NCBI GenBank assembly: GCA_020247005.1
Contig: JADCJN010000228.1
Coordinates: 1 to 34,111, forward strand
Origin: Silvanigrellales bacterium
GTDB lineage: Bacteria > Bdellovibrionota_B > Oligoflexia > Silvanigrellales > Silvanigrellaceae
Direction: 5' to 3'
DNA: 34,111 nt
The position numbers and the translations under genes were made by a program. How positions within the stretch are numbered: position 1 is the stretch's first letter; every line of letters starts with the position of its first letter. Below, piece after piece: positions 8,056 through 14,809 of the stretch. Below the pieces are notes generated by a model that was not told the DNA's origin, searched no databases, and saw only the letters and a list, made by a program, of their open reading frames with translations.

Positions 8056-9420
8056 ATGGAAGCAACGCTCGATGCCAGCCTGTTCGAAGTGGACTCGCTC
8101 ACAAACACCTTCGGGCCGTGCACAAAGCCGACGCCCCTGAAGGAGTTCCTCGAACCTCGCAATTTCGTGCGCGACGGCGAGGAGCGCATTCTTGTCGACA
8201 TTTCTCTTGCGGGCCTTTCTCAATCGGCCAAGGCGCAAGGCATGGGTGTCACCTTCATGCCGCCTTCGTTTGAACTCGCGGGCCCTCGCGAAAAGATCTT
8301 CTGGGACCCAGCCTCCGTGAAAGCGGCTATTGTCACGTGTGGAGGCCTCGCCCCAGGGCTCAACAACGTGATTCAAAGCATCGTTTCGGTGCTTTCCGAC
8401 CGCTACAAGGTTCGCAATATTTACGGAGTTCCCTATGGGTACGGTGGATTCACCCACGACTCCGAAAGCAAACGGTTCCGGTTTGGTTGGAGGCGGCTCG
8501 ACAGTCTTTCAGTTCAAAACCTCGACACCGAAGCAGGCTCCGTGCTGGGCAGCGGACGTGGGAATTCGAACCCGCAGTCGATAGTCGATGCCCTCACTCT
8601 GCGCGACATCAACATCCTCTTCACCATAGGGGGCGACGGCACCCTTGCAGGTGCAGGCGCCATTTATGAAGAGGCGAAGTCTCGCGGGATGCCTTTGTCC
8701 ATTATCGGAATTCCCAAAACCATAGACAACGACGTCCTCTATGTGAACAAAACGTTCGGTTTCGAAACCGCGGTGCAGAAAGCCTCGGAAGCCATCCGTT
8801 GTGCTCAAACCGAAGCCCGGGGCGCCTTCAACGGCATTGGCCTTGTGAAGCTCATGGGGCGTCACTCAGGCTCGCTCGCGGCCACGGCGGCCTTCGCGAC
8901 CAGCGACGTCGACTTTGTTCTCATTCCGGAAGTCGACCTCGTTCTCGATGGCCCCGGTGGGTTCCTCGCACGCCTCATGCGGCGCGTGGTCGACAAAGGC
9001 TATGCAACAGTGGTCGTGGCAGAAGGGGCGGGGCAGAACCTTGTTTCCGAGGCCAAAGAAGAGTTTGACGCCAGCGGCAATCGCAAACTTGCCGACATCG
9101 GTCGCTTTCTCAAAGTGCGCATTGTCGAGGAGTTCAAGAGCTCCGGCATTGAGGCGACTTTGAAATACATTGATCCGAGCTACATGGTGCGAGCTCTGCC
9201 CACCACTTCCGACGACTCCGTTTTCTGCGCCCACCTCGGACAGCATTCCGTTCACGCGGCCATGGCAGGAAAGACAGGTATGATGGTAGGTTATGCTCAT
9301 GAGCGCTTCACGCACGTGCCCTTAAAGGCAGTGACGGCCGGCAAGAAGCATCTTGAGGTCACGAGCCCTTTGTGGTTGTCCATTCTGGCATCCACGGGCC
9401 AGCCGGCTCGTTGGGGCTGA
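8056..9420 (+). CDS. ATP-dependent 6-phosphofructokinase, clade X (plant-like)
   Basis: Phosphorylates fructose 6-phosphate to fructose 1,6-bisphosphate in glycolysis. At 454 residues it is far longer than E. coli PfkA (320), with an ~85-residue N-terminal extension before the first strand (VKAAIVTCGGLAPGLNN). Motifs: GGDGT at 192-196, PKTIDND at 220-226, MGRHSG at 267-272, PEVD at 291-294 and YIDPSYMVRA at 371-380. Gly in GGDGT (rather than the GGDDS of PPi enzymes) argues for ATP as donor. The Lys of PKTIDND is shared with PPi-dependent and plant/protist ATP enzymes. This Gly/Lys pair marks clade X (established family knowledge). The ATG at 8056 is preceded by GGGAGGG. It lies between rph and a carbonic anhydrase gene. 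Confidence 0.93.
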   Translation: MEATLDASLFEVDSLTNTFGPCTKPTPLKEFLEPRNFVRDGEERILVDISLAGLSQSAKAQGMGVTFMPPSFELAGPREKIFWDPASVKAAIVTCGGLAPGLNNVIQSIVSVLSDRYKVRNIYGVPYGYGGFTHDSESKRFRFGWRRLDSLSVQNLDTEAGSVLGSGRGNSNPQSIVDALTLRDINILFTIGGDGTLAGAGAIYEEAKSRGMPLSIIGIPKTIDNDVLYVNKTFGFETAVQKASEAIRCAQTEARGAFNGIGLVKLMGRHSGSLAATAAFATSDVDFVLIPEVDLVLDGPGGFLARLMRRVVDKGYATVVVAEGAGQNLVSEAKEEFDASGNRKLADIGRFLKVRIVEEFKSSGIEATLKYIDPSYMVRALPTTSDDSVFCAHLGQHSVHAAMAGKTGMMVGYAHERFTHVPLKAVTAGKKHLEVTSPLWLSILASTGQPARWG

Positions 9421-9439
9421 CCCGTGGATTGGAGTCGAC

Positions 9440-10171
9440 GTGAAAAAGCTCGTACGCGGAGTTCTTCAGTTCCGCCGCACCCGACTTGAATCCTACCGTA
9501 GGGAATTTGCGCATTTGGCACTCGGACAAAAGCCCGATTCCCTCTTCATCGCCTGCGGCGATAGCCGCGTCGTTCCCAACACGTTTGCCTCGTGCGACCC
9601 AGGCGACCTTTTTGTGGTGCGCAATGTGGGGAACATCGTCACGCCCGCAGAGGGCCCTGACGGCCGCTTTCTTGAGAGCTCCGAGGCAGCGGCCATTCAA
9701 TTTGCACTGGGCACACTGGGCGTGCGTGACATCATTGTGTGCGGCCATTCTTCTTGCGGAGCCATGAACACATTGCGCCGCGAGCGCGACGAGCCAGGAA
9801 GTTGCGACTGCAGCTCTGTTTCTCATTGGTTGCAATATGCGCGACCACTTCTCACCTGCAAGGTGGGACCAGAGCTTGAAGGCATGTCACCCAAACTCTC
9901 CGAGGTCGATGCTCTTTCGCAACGAAACGTTTTGCTTCAAATTGAACACCTCAAAACACATGGCATCGTGCGCGCACGTCTTGCCGAAGGCATACTCCGC
10001 ATCCACGCTTGGTGGTTCGACCTCCAGAACGCCGACGTGCATGTTTACGATGTTCGCGAAAAAGCCTTCCGCCTTCTCGACGAGACGAGCGCAGCGGCGG
10101 TCCTCGAAGAGGGTGGAATTCAGGGCGTTTCCTACGCGGATCGCTTTTTTTTGGGAGCGACGTCTACCTGA
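9440..10171 (+). CDS. Beta-class carbonic anhydrase
   Basis: 243 residues. It interconverts CO2 and bicarbonate with zinc. Zinc ligands are visible: Cys39 in ACGDSRVVPN, His103 and Cys106 in CGHSSCGAM, with the Asp41/Arg43 dyad next to Cys39. The core is otherwise typical (GDLFVVRNVGNIV, then EAAAIQFALGTLGV, and the C-terminal IHAWWFDL). The usual Cys-Ser-Asp-Ser-Arg reads Cys-Gly-Asp-Ser-Arg here. The GTG at 9440 has GGAG five bases upstream and gives the standard family start (KKLVRGVLQFRR); a longer frame from 9353 would overlap the kinase gene. It follows the phosphofructokinase stop by 19 bases, so the two are probably cotranscribed. Confidence 0.94.
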   Translation: MKKLVRGVLQFRRTRLESYRREFAHLALGQKPDSLFIACGDSRVVPNTFASCDPGDLFVVRNVGNIVTPAEGPDGRFLESSEAAAIQFALGTLGVRDIIVCGHSSCGAMNTLRRERDEPGSCDCSSVSHWLQYARPLLTCKVGPELEGMSPKLSEVDALSQRNVLLQIEHLKTHGIVRARLAEGILRIHAWWFDLQNADVHVYDVREKAFRLLDETSAAAVLEEGGIQGVSYADRFFLGATST

Positions 10172-10192
10172 CAACTTTGCATGAGAGCATCG

Positions 10193-11584
10193 TCACTCTT
10201 CAATGAGTCGCCTGATCTCTTCACGCACCACTTCTTTGGCAAGAACAACGGCTTCTCGGGACATCCAGCCCTGAAGTTCGCGACGCACTTCGCTTTCAAT
10301 GAGCCCTTGGAGGGCTGCGGTGAGGTCGTGACGCAGGGCGATGGCGACGTCCGCCTTCATGCGCTGTGCAACGTCAAGCGCCATGCGATTCCACTCTTGG
10401 TCGAATTTCGATTCGATTTTTGCAGGAACTGCACGTTCGAGAGAACGCATCAAAACATCATCGATGGTGGCTTCGATTTCAGCACGCGTGACACCACCAA
10501 TTCCAAGCGAGTCGAAGGCGGAACGCGGTTTGTGGGGCGCGGGGTCGGGGCGAGTACCCTGAAAGGGGTTTGTAAACTCGCATGAGTCGCTTCCAGCCCT
10601 CAACGGTTGTGGCTGAGGGGACGGTACGCTGACAACGACGTCTTCAAGCTCCATGGGCTCGGTGGGAGGAACCCCAAGCTCGATGCCAAACGGCCCTTCC
10701 TCTGCGGCGCTCGCTTGAGGCACACGCTTCGCCGCAGCGCCATCGAACATTCCCGCGAAGGGGTTGGCCTCTGAGGTTTGAATCGTGTCTTCTTGGGCAA
10801 TGCCGACGCTCTGGGTGCGGGCCCTGCTTGGGGCGTCCTGCGGCTCTGAGAAAGTGAGCGACAGTTCACCGCTCTCGGGCGCCGGAGGTGGTGACGTCAC
10901 AACCGTGGCCTCGCTCGAGGAGCGTTGGGTCAGCGTGGCTCGGTAAGAACGCTCGAGCGATTCCACGTCCATGGTGATTTGAGGGATGTCCACCTGGGGC
11001 GCTGAGTCGTGAGAAGCGGCGTCATTCGAAAGGCGCGCGGCCGCACCGCTGTCAAAGGCGGGAGCTGGGGGGCGCACCGTGCGCGCCTGCCCAGGCGGAG
11101 GAGGAGGCGGGGGAGGCGGCGGGGGGGGCGAACGCAAAGGCGTGCGAACCGTGGCCGAGGAGTCTTCGGCGGTCACACGAGGCGGTGTCTTCGAGGCGAC
11201 GGTGGGTTCATCGCGCATGCCTGAAAACTCTCGGCCTCGAACAGCCTCTTCTCCAACGGCCTTGCGGAGTTCTTCGGAGTGGAACGGCTTTTTCAAAAAA
11301 CGATTGAAACCTCGAGACACGAAGCCCTGGACGTTTTCATTGCTTTCAGCAAGGACAACGATGTTCTTGCAAAAACTGCGCACCTCTTCGAAGAAATCGA
11401 CAGTTTTTTCCTGGCAGAAGCGCGCATAGCCTATCACTACGTCAGGCTTCGTGTGAGCCAAAGCGGCGCGAGCTTCCGCTTCTGTCTTGGCGACGTCGAC
11501 CTCCATTCCTGGAGTGCTTGCGAACGTCAGGCGGACGACCTTCAGTATGGTGAGGCTGTCATCGAGCAGCAAGACCCTGGTCAT
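10193..11584 (-). CDS. Pseudo-receiver protein with long Pro-rich linker and helical C-terminus
   Basis: 463 residues. Residues 1-115 have a response-regulator receiver fold: the acidic pair DD at 8-9, the hydrophobic strand VLLLDDS and the KKPF end (Lys99). The phospho-acceptor position in PDVVIGYARF is Tyr (about residue 53) instead of Asp, and the usual Thr/Ser switch position looks like Ala. Phosphorylation by a histidine kinase is therefore unlikely. A ~230-residue low-complexity Pro/Ser/Ala/Glu linker follows, with 12 consecutive prolines at 153-164. The last ~95 residues are charged and helical and may form a coiled coil. FrzS of Myxococcus has a comparable pseudo-receiver plus coiled-coil plan, but homology cannot be claimed. 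Likely a cytoplasmic protein-protein interaction scaffold. It has no neighbour in the same operon. Confidence 0.8.
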   Translation of the reverse strand: MTRVLLLDDSLTILKVVRLTFASTPGMEVDVAKTEAEARAALAHTKPDVVIGYARFCQEKTVDFFEEVRSFCKNIVVLAESNENVQGFVSRGFNRFLKKPFHSEELRKAVGEEAVRGREFSGMRDEPTVASKTPPRVTAEDSSATVRTPLRSPPPPPPPPPPPPGQARTVRPPAPAFDSGAAARLSNDAASHDSAPQVDIPQITMDVESLERSYRATLTQRSSSEATVVTSPPPAPESGELSLTFSEPQDAPSRARTQSVGIAQEDTIQTSEANPFAGMFDGAAAKRVPQASAAEEGPFGIELGVPPTEPMELEDVVVSVPSPQPQPLRAGSDSCEFTNPFQGTRPDPAPHKPRSAFDSLGIGGVTRAEIEATIDDVLMRSLERAVPAKIESKFDQEWNRMALDVAQRMKADVAIALRHDLTAALQGLIESEVRRELQGWMSREAVVLAKEVVREEIRRLIEE

Positions 11585-11739
11585 GTTCCCCTCGCGTGCG
11601 TTCTCTTTTCGAAAGCCAGAAGGCTCACTGGAATTCTGGAACCGAAAGTGTGGAGTCGTGTCGAGTTCGCATCATGTTGCGCACGCCCTCGACGCTATCG
11701 TTACTTTAGCAGGGCCTTCCCGGGTTTCGCCCCCTGCGG

Positions 11740-11753
11740 GTCACCCCGGTGAC
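11740..11753. promoter_or_regulatory. Inverted repeat GTCACC-CC-GGTGAC in a divergent intergenic region
   Basis: A perfect 6-bp arm dyad with a two-base centre, flanked by CTGC and GCAG that extend it imperfectly. It sits between the start of the pseudo-receiver gene (11584, minus) and the CoaD-like gene (11840, plus), where promoters for both must lie. It could be an operator or an RNA hairpin in the CoaD leader. I could not assign -10/-35 boxes with confidence. Confidence 0.35.
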
Positions 11754-11839
11754 GGGGCAGTTCACGCCTCGCTGCAGGCTTTGCAGTCGCTTGCCTCGCA
11801 GAGAAAAGGACTCTAAATCCTGAGGATGGGGGAAGCGTG

Positions 11840-12775
11840 ATGACTGCCGCAGGCAAAGCCGCTATCTATGCGGGGTCTTTCGACCCCTGGAGTTTCGGAC
11901 ACCAGTACGTTCTCGATGCGGGCCTCGAGGTGTTTGACGCTGTGCATGTGCTTGCCGCGGTGAACCCAGCCAAGCAAGGAACTCTTTCTCCGGAAACTCG
12001 AGCACGGCTCATTGCGCACTCCATCGACCCGTTCAAAGACTGGTCGCGGCGCGAACCCCCTTTTCACGTGGGACGCAACGTCATTGTTTCCGCCACAGCG
12101 GGACTCGTGGTCGACTACGCACGCGAGCAGGGCATCACACACCTTTTGCGCGGCCTCCGCTCCACGTCTGACTTTGAATCCGAATTCAATCTTTATTTTT
12201 CTAACCGCGCCATCGTTCCCAGCATTCAAACGTGGGCCATCATGTGCCCGCCCGACCTCCTCCATTGTTCGTCCACATACGTCCGCACCGTGGTGGGAAA
12301 GTCAGGTGTTGCTTTTGTGGGAACGTCGTTTCTTGCGCAGTGTGCGATGCTCCGCAAACCAGCCTTTGTGGGCGAGGTTTTCGACCTCGTGCAGGCCTGC
12401 AGTCGCGCGCGTTTCGAGAACGAGCCTGCGGATTTGGAGCCAGGCGACCTCAACGCGGGGCTCCAAGCCTTCTTTACAAGGTTCATGTCCGCAGGTGTGC
12501 TTCTGAACCCTTTGAACGACAGCCTTTCGCGCGAGTCGTTGCGGGCGTTTGTGCGCGGACGGGAAGGCGCTCTGCGCGAACTCCTTGCGGAAAAAAAATA
12601 CCCGTCGGAAGATGTCGCCGAGCTGTGGGCCCTGCTCGTGAAAGCACTGTGCCGGAATTCGGCTGATGCCCGCGAAAATTGGGACGTCTTAGGTGCGGTG
12701 GAAGCCCTTGCGGGGAATTTGGGACGCACGCTCATTCCACTTCTTCCTCGCAAGGCTATAGAAGCAAAGCTCTGA
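11840..12775 (+). CDS. coaD: CoaD-like phosphopantetheine adenylyltransferase with C-terminal extension
   Basis: The first ~165 residues match phosphopantetheine adenylyltransferase, the penultimate enzyme of coenzyme A synthesis (4'-phosphopantetheine plus ATP to dephospho-CoA). Seen are AGSFDPWSFGH at 11-21 (the nucleotidyl-transfer His motif), NPAKQGTLSPETR with the conserved Lys, HLLRGLRSTSDFESEF around 101-116 and SSTYVR at 144-149. Standard CoaD is about 160 residues. This protein has 311, with a ~140-residue helical C-terminal part that I do not recognise. The substituted SFGHQ and altered residues around the pantetheine site leave open a related nucleotidyltransferase activity. The ATG at 11840 (after GGGGGA) is preferred over the adjacent GTG at 11837. 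The stop codon lies inside a tandem repeat. Confidence 0.8.
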   Translation: MTAAGKAAIYAGSFDPWSFGHQYVLDAGLEVFDAVHVLAAVNPAKQGTLSPETRARLIAHSIDPFKDWSRREPPFHVGRNVIVSATAGLVVDYAREQGITHLLRGLRSTSDFESEFNLYFSNRAIVPSIQTWAIMCPPDLLHCSSTYVRTVVGKSGVAFVGTSFLAQCAMLRKPAFVGEVFDLVQACSRARFENEPADLEPGDLNAGLQAFFTRFMSAGVLLNPLNDSLSRESLRAFVRGREGALRELLAEKKYPSEDVAELWALLVKALCRNSADARENWDVLGAVEALAGNLGRTLIPLLPRKAIEAKL

Positions 12776-12817
12776 ATCTGGTGCGACGCTCTGAACGTGA
12801 TGCGAAGCTCTGAGCCC
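12761..12817 (+). repeat. Three tandem imperfect 19-bp repeats at the coaD-gcdH junction
   Basis: Copies at 12761-12779, 12780-12798 and 12799-12817 share the core GCTCTGA, with exactly 19 bases per unit and no gap. The first copy contains the last codons and the TGA stop of the CoaD-like gene; the third ends just before the AGGAGG of the next gene. It probably arose by small tandem duplication. Confidence 0.7.
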
Positions 12818-12827
12818 AGGAGGCGCC

Positions 12828-13991
12828 ATGGAACCCTTGCCCGCCGACTTTTTCCGCATCGAAGACACCTTTGCCCCTGAAGACGTCCTTGTGCAAAGCA
12901 CAACGCGACGGTTCGTGCGGGAAGAATTCCTTCCCCGTGTGCAGGAATGCTACGAAGCAGGCACGTTTCCTTTGGAGCTCGTGCGGCGCATGGGAGACCT
13001 CGGTTTGCTGGGGTCGCAACTCGAAGGGTACGGCTGCGCGGGCGTGAGCTCCACCGCATACGGCCTCATTATGAAAGAGCTTGAACGGGGCGATTCCGGT
13101 TTGCGCAGTTTTGCCAGCGTGCAAGGCGCACTCGTCATGTATCCCATTCACTCCTTTGGAAGCGACGCGCAAAAAAACGCTTGGTTGCCCCGCCTGGCGT
13201 CAGGCCACGCCGTGGGCTGCTTCGGCCTCACCGAGCCCGACTTCGGATCGAACCCGGCCGGCATGAAAACATTCGCCACACGCACGGCCGAAGGGTGGGT
13301 GTTGAACGGCTCGAAAACCTGGATCACGAACGCTCCCATTGCCGATGTCGCTGTGGTGTGGGCGAAAACGGACGAGGGCATTCGGGGCTTCTTGGTGGAG
13401 CGAGGCACGCCCGGGTTTTCGACGCCGGAAATAAAGCACAAACTTTCGCTGCGAGCGTCGCTCACTGGCTCGCTTTATTTCGACAATTGCTTGTTACCCG
13501 ATGCCAACCGGCTCCCGGGCACTTCGGGCCTCAAGAACGCACTCATGTGCCTTTCGCAAGCCCGTTACGGCATCGCCTGGGGCGCCCTGGGCGCCGCGGA
13601 AGATTGTCTCGACGAAGCGCTCGGCTACGCGAAAAACCGCATCATGTTCGACAAACCCCTGGCAGGCTTCCAGCTTGTCCAGGCGAAACTTGCCCACATG
13701 GCCACGCAGCTCGCCTTGGGTCACCTGTGCGCGGCGCGGTTGGCAGCGCTCAAAGACGCCGGCACTTTGCACCCTGCGCAAATCAGCATGGCAAAACAAA
13801 ACAACGTAAAGATCGCCCTCGAAACCGCGCGCACGGCGCGCGACATTCTTGGCGCAAACGGAATCAGCCTTGAGCACCGGGCCATGCGCCACTCCTGCAA
13901 TTTAGAGTCGGTGTCGACTTATGAAGGCACCAACGACATTCATGTTCTTGTGGTGGGCCAACAACTCACGGGCCTGGCGGCGTTCCAATGA
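12828..13991 (+). CDS. gcdH: Glutaryl-CoA dehydrogenase (acyl-CoA dehydrogenase family)
   Basis: 387 residues. This FAD enzyme oxidises and decarboxylates glutaryl-CoA to crotonyl-CoA in lysine and tryptophan breakdown. Family signatures are strong: GYGCAGVSSTAYGLIMKE, RSFASVQ, CFGLTEPDFGSNP, SKTWITNAPIAD, ARYGIAWGALGAAEDC and the catalytic base Glu366 in YEGTNDIH. Arg93 and Ser97 match the residues that bind the glutaryl carboxylate in human GCDH, favouring glutaryl-CoA over simple acyl-CoAs. The start has AGGAGG four bases upstream. It overlaps tatD by four bases (ATGA), so the two are translationally coupled. No other lysine-degradation gene is visible nearby. Confidence 0.92.
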   Translation: MEPLPADFFRIEDTFAPEDVLVQSTTRRFVREEFLPRVQECYEAGTFPLELVRRMGDLGLLGSQLEGYGCAGVSSTAYGLIMKELERGDSGLRSFASVQGALVMYPIHSFGSDAQKNAWLPRLASGHAVGCFGLTEPDFGSNPAGMKTFATRTAEGWVLNGSKTWITNAPIADVAVVWAKTDEGIRGFLVERGTPGFSTPEIKHKLSLRASLTGSLYFDNCLLPDANRLPGTSGLKNALMCLSQARYGIAWGALGAAEDCLDEALGYAKNRIMFDKPLAGFQLVQAKLAHMATQLALGHLCAARLAALKDAGTLHPAQISMAKQNNVKIALETARTARDILGANGISLEHRAMRHSCNLESVSTYEGTNDIHVLVVGQQLTGLAAFQ

Positions 13992-14788
13992 GGGAAGGCC
14001 TACCTCTGCGACTCGTCGATACGCACTGCCACCTTGTGTCAGAAAAACTCAAGAACGACGTTGATGTTCTTGTCCAACGGGCGCGTGAAAACGGCGTGGA
14101 AAAAATCATCGACATCGCCTACGATCCGGCTTCGGTCGATTTGGCGTTGGAACAAGCGCGCGGGCGCGTGGGTGTTTACTGCGCCTTGGGCATTCAGCCC
14201 CATGACGCAAGCACCTTCACGGAAGCGGAGGCCTGTCGCATCGAAACACTCGCACGCAAGGAAGAAAAGGTTGTCGCCATCGGCGAAATTGGACTCGACG
14301 CCTACTACACGTTGTCGCCCATGGAGGTTCAACACGCCTGCTTCGAGCGCTTCCTGGAAGTGGCGCTGGCCGTGAATTTGCCCGTCGTGGTTCACGTGCG
14401 TGAAACACACACGGCTGTTCACGAGCGCCTTGCGCATTTCGCCAAGCGTGGCGGCCGTGGTGTCATTCATTGCTTCACGGGCACACGCGAAGAGGCGCGC
14501 GACTTCCTCGACATCGGCTTTTCTTTGAGCTTTTCTGGCATCGTGACCTTCAAGAACGCCGTCGAACTCAAAGAGGTGGCTAAAGCGGTGCCTTCCGATC
14601 GTTTCCTGGTGGAAACCGACAGCCCCTACCTCGCCCCGATTCCCCACCGCGGGAAAACAAACGAGCCTGGCTGGACGCGTGCGGTGTGCGAACACCTCGC
14701 TGAACTTCGCTCCACCACCCCCCAAGCCATTGCCGAGCAGACCTGGACCAATTCCCACGCTCTGTTCACAAAACTCGGCCCTGCCTGA
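13988..14788 (+). CDS. tatD: TatD-family metal-dependent DNase
   Basis: 266 residues with the TatD TIM-barrel signature: DTHCHL near residue 11 (first metal-binding pair), GIQPHD, AIGEIGLDAY, HVRETH, HCFTGT and ETDSPYLAPIPHRGKTNEP. The usual IGEIGLDYY reads GLDAYY, a minor change. Family members are divalent-metal nucleases involved in DNA fragment processing and repair; paralogues (YcfH, YjjV) are hard to separate by sequence alone. The ATG overlaps the gcdH stop (ATGA), and the following helicase gene starts 21 bases after its stop. Confidence 0.9.
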   Translation: MREGLPLRLVDTHCHLVSEKLKNDVDVLVQRARENGVEKIIDIAYDPASVDLALEQARGRVGVYCALGIQPHDASTFTEAEACRIETLARKEEKVVAIGEIGLDAYYTLSPMEVQHACFERFLEVALAVNLPVVVHVRETHTAVHERLAHFAKRGGRGVIHCFTGTREEARDFLDIGFSLSFSGIVTFKNAVELKEVAKAVPSDRFLVETDSPYLAPIPHRGKTNEPGWTRAVCEHLAELRSTTPQAIAEQTWTNSHALFTKLGPA

Positions 14789-14809
14789 ACGGGCCGTGGT
14801 TCCACTGAA

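Noticed and set aside
8555-8585. TTCGAACCC-like string resembling a tRNA T-arm
   Set aside because: It lies inside the phosphofructokinase coding sequence (region GRGNSNPQS), and no acceptor or anticodon stems surround it.
11090-11130. G-rich repeat tract that could be read as a microsatellite or quadruplex
   Set aside because: It is the plus-strand view of the poly-proline codons of the pseudo-receiver gene, with mixed CCN codons, so protein-level selection explains it.
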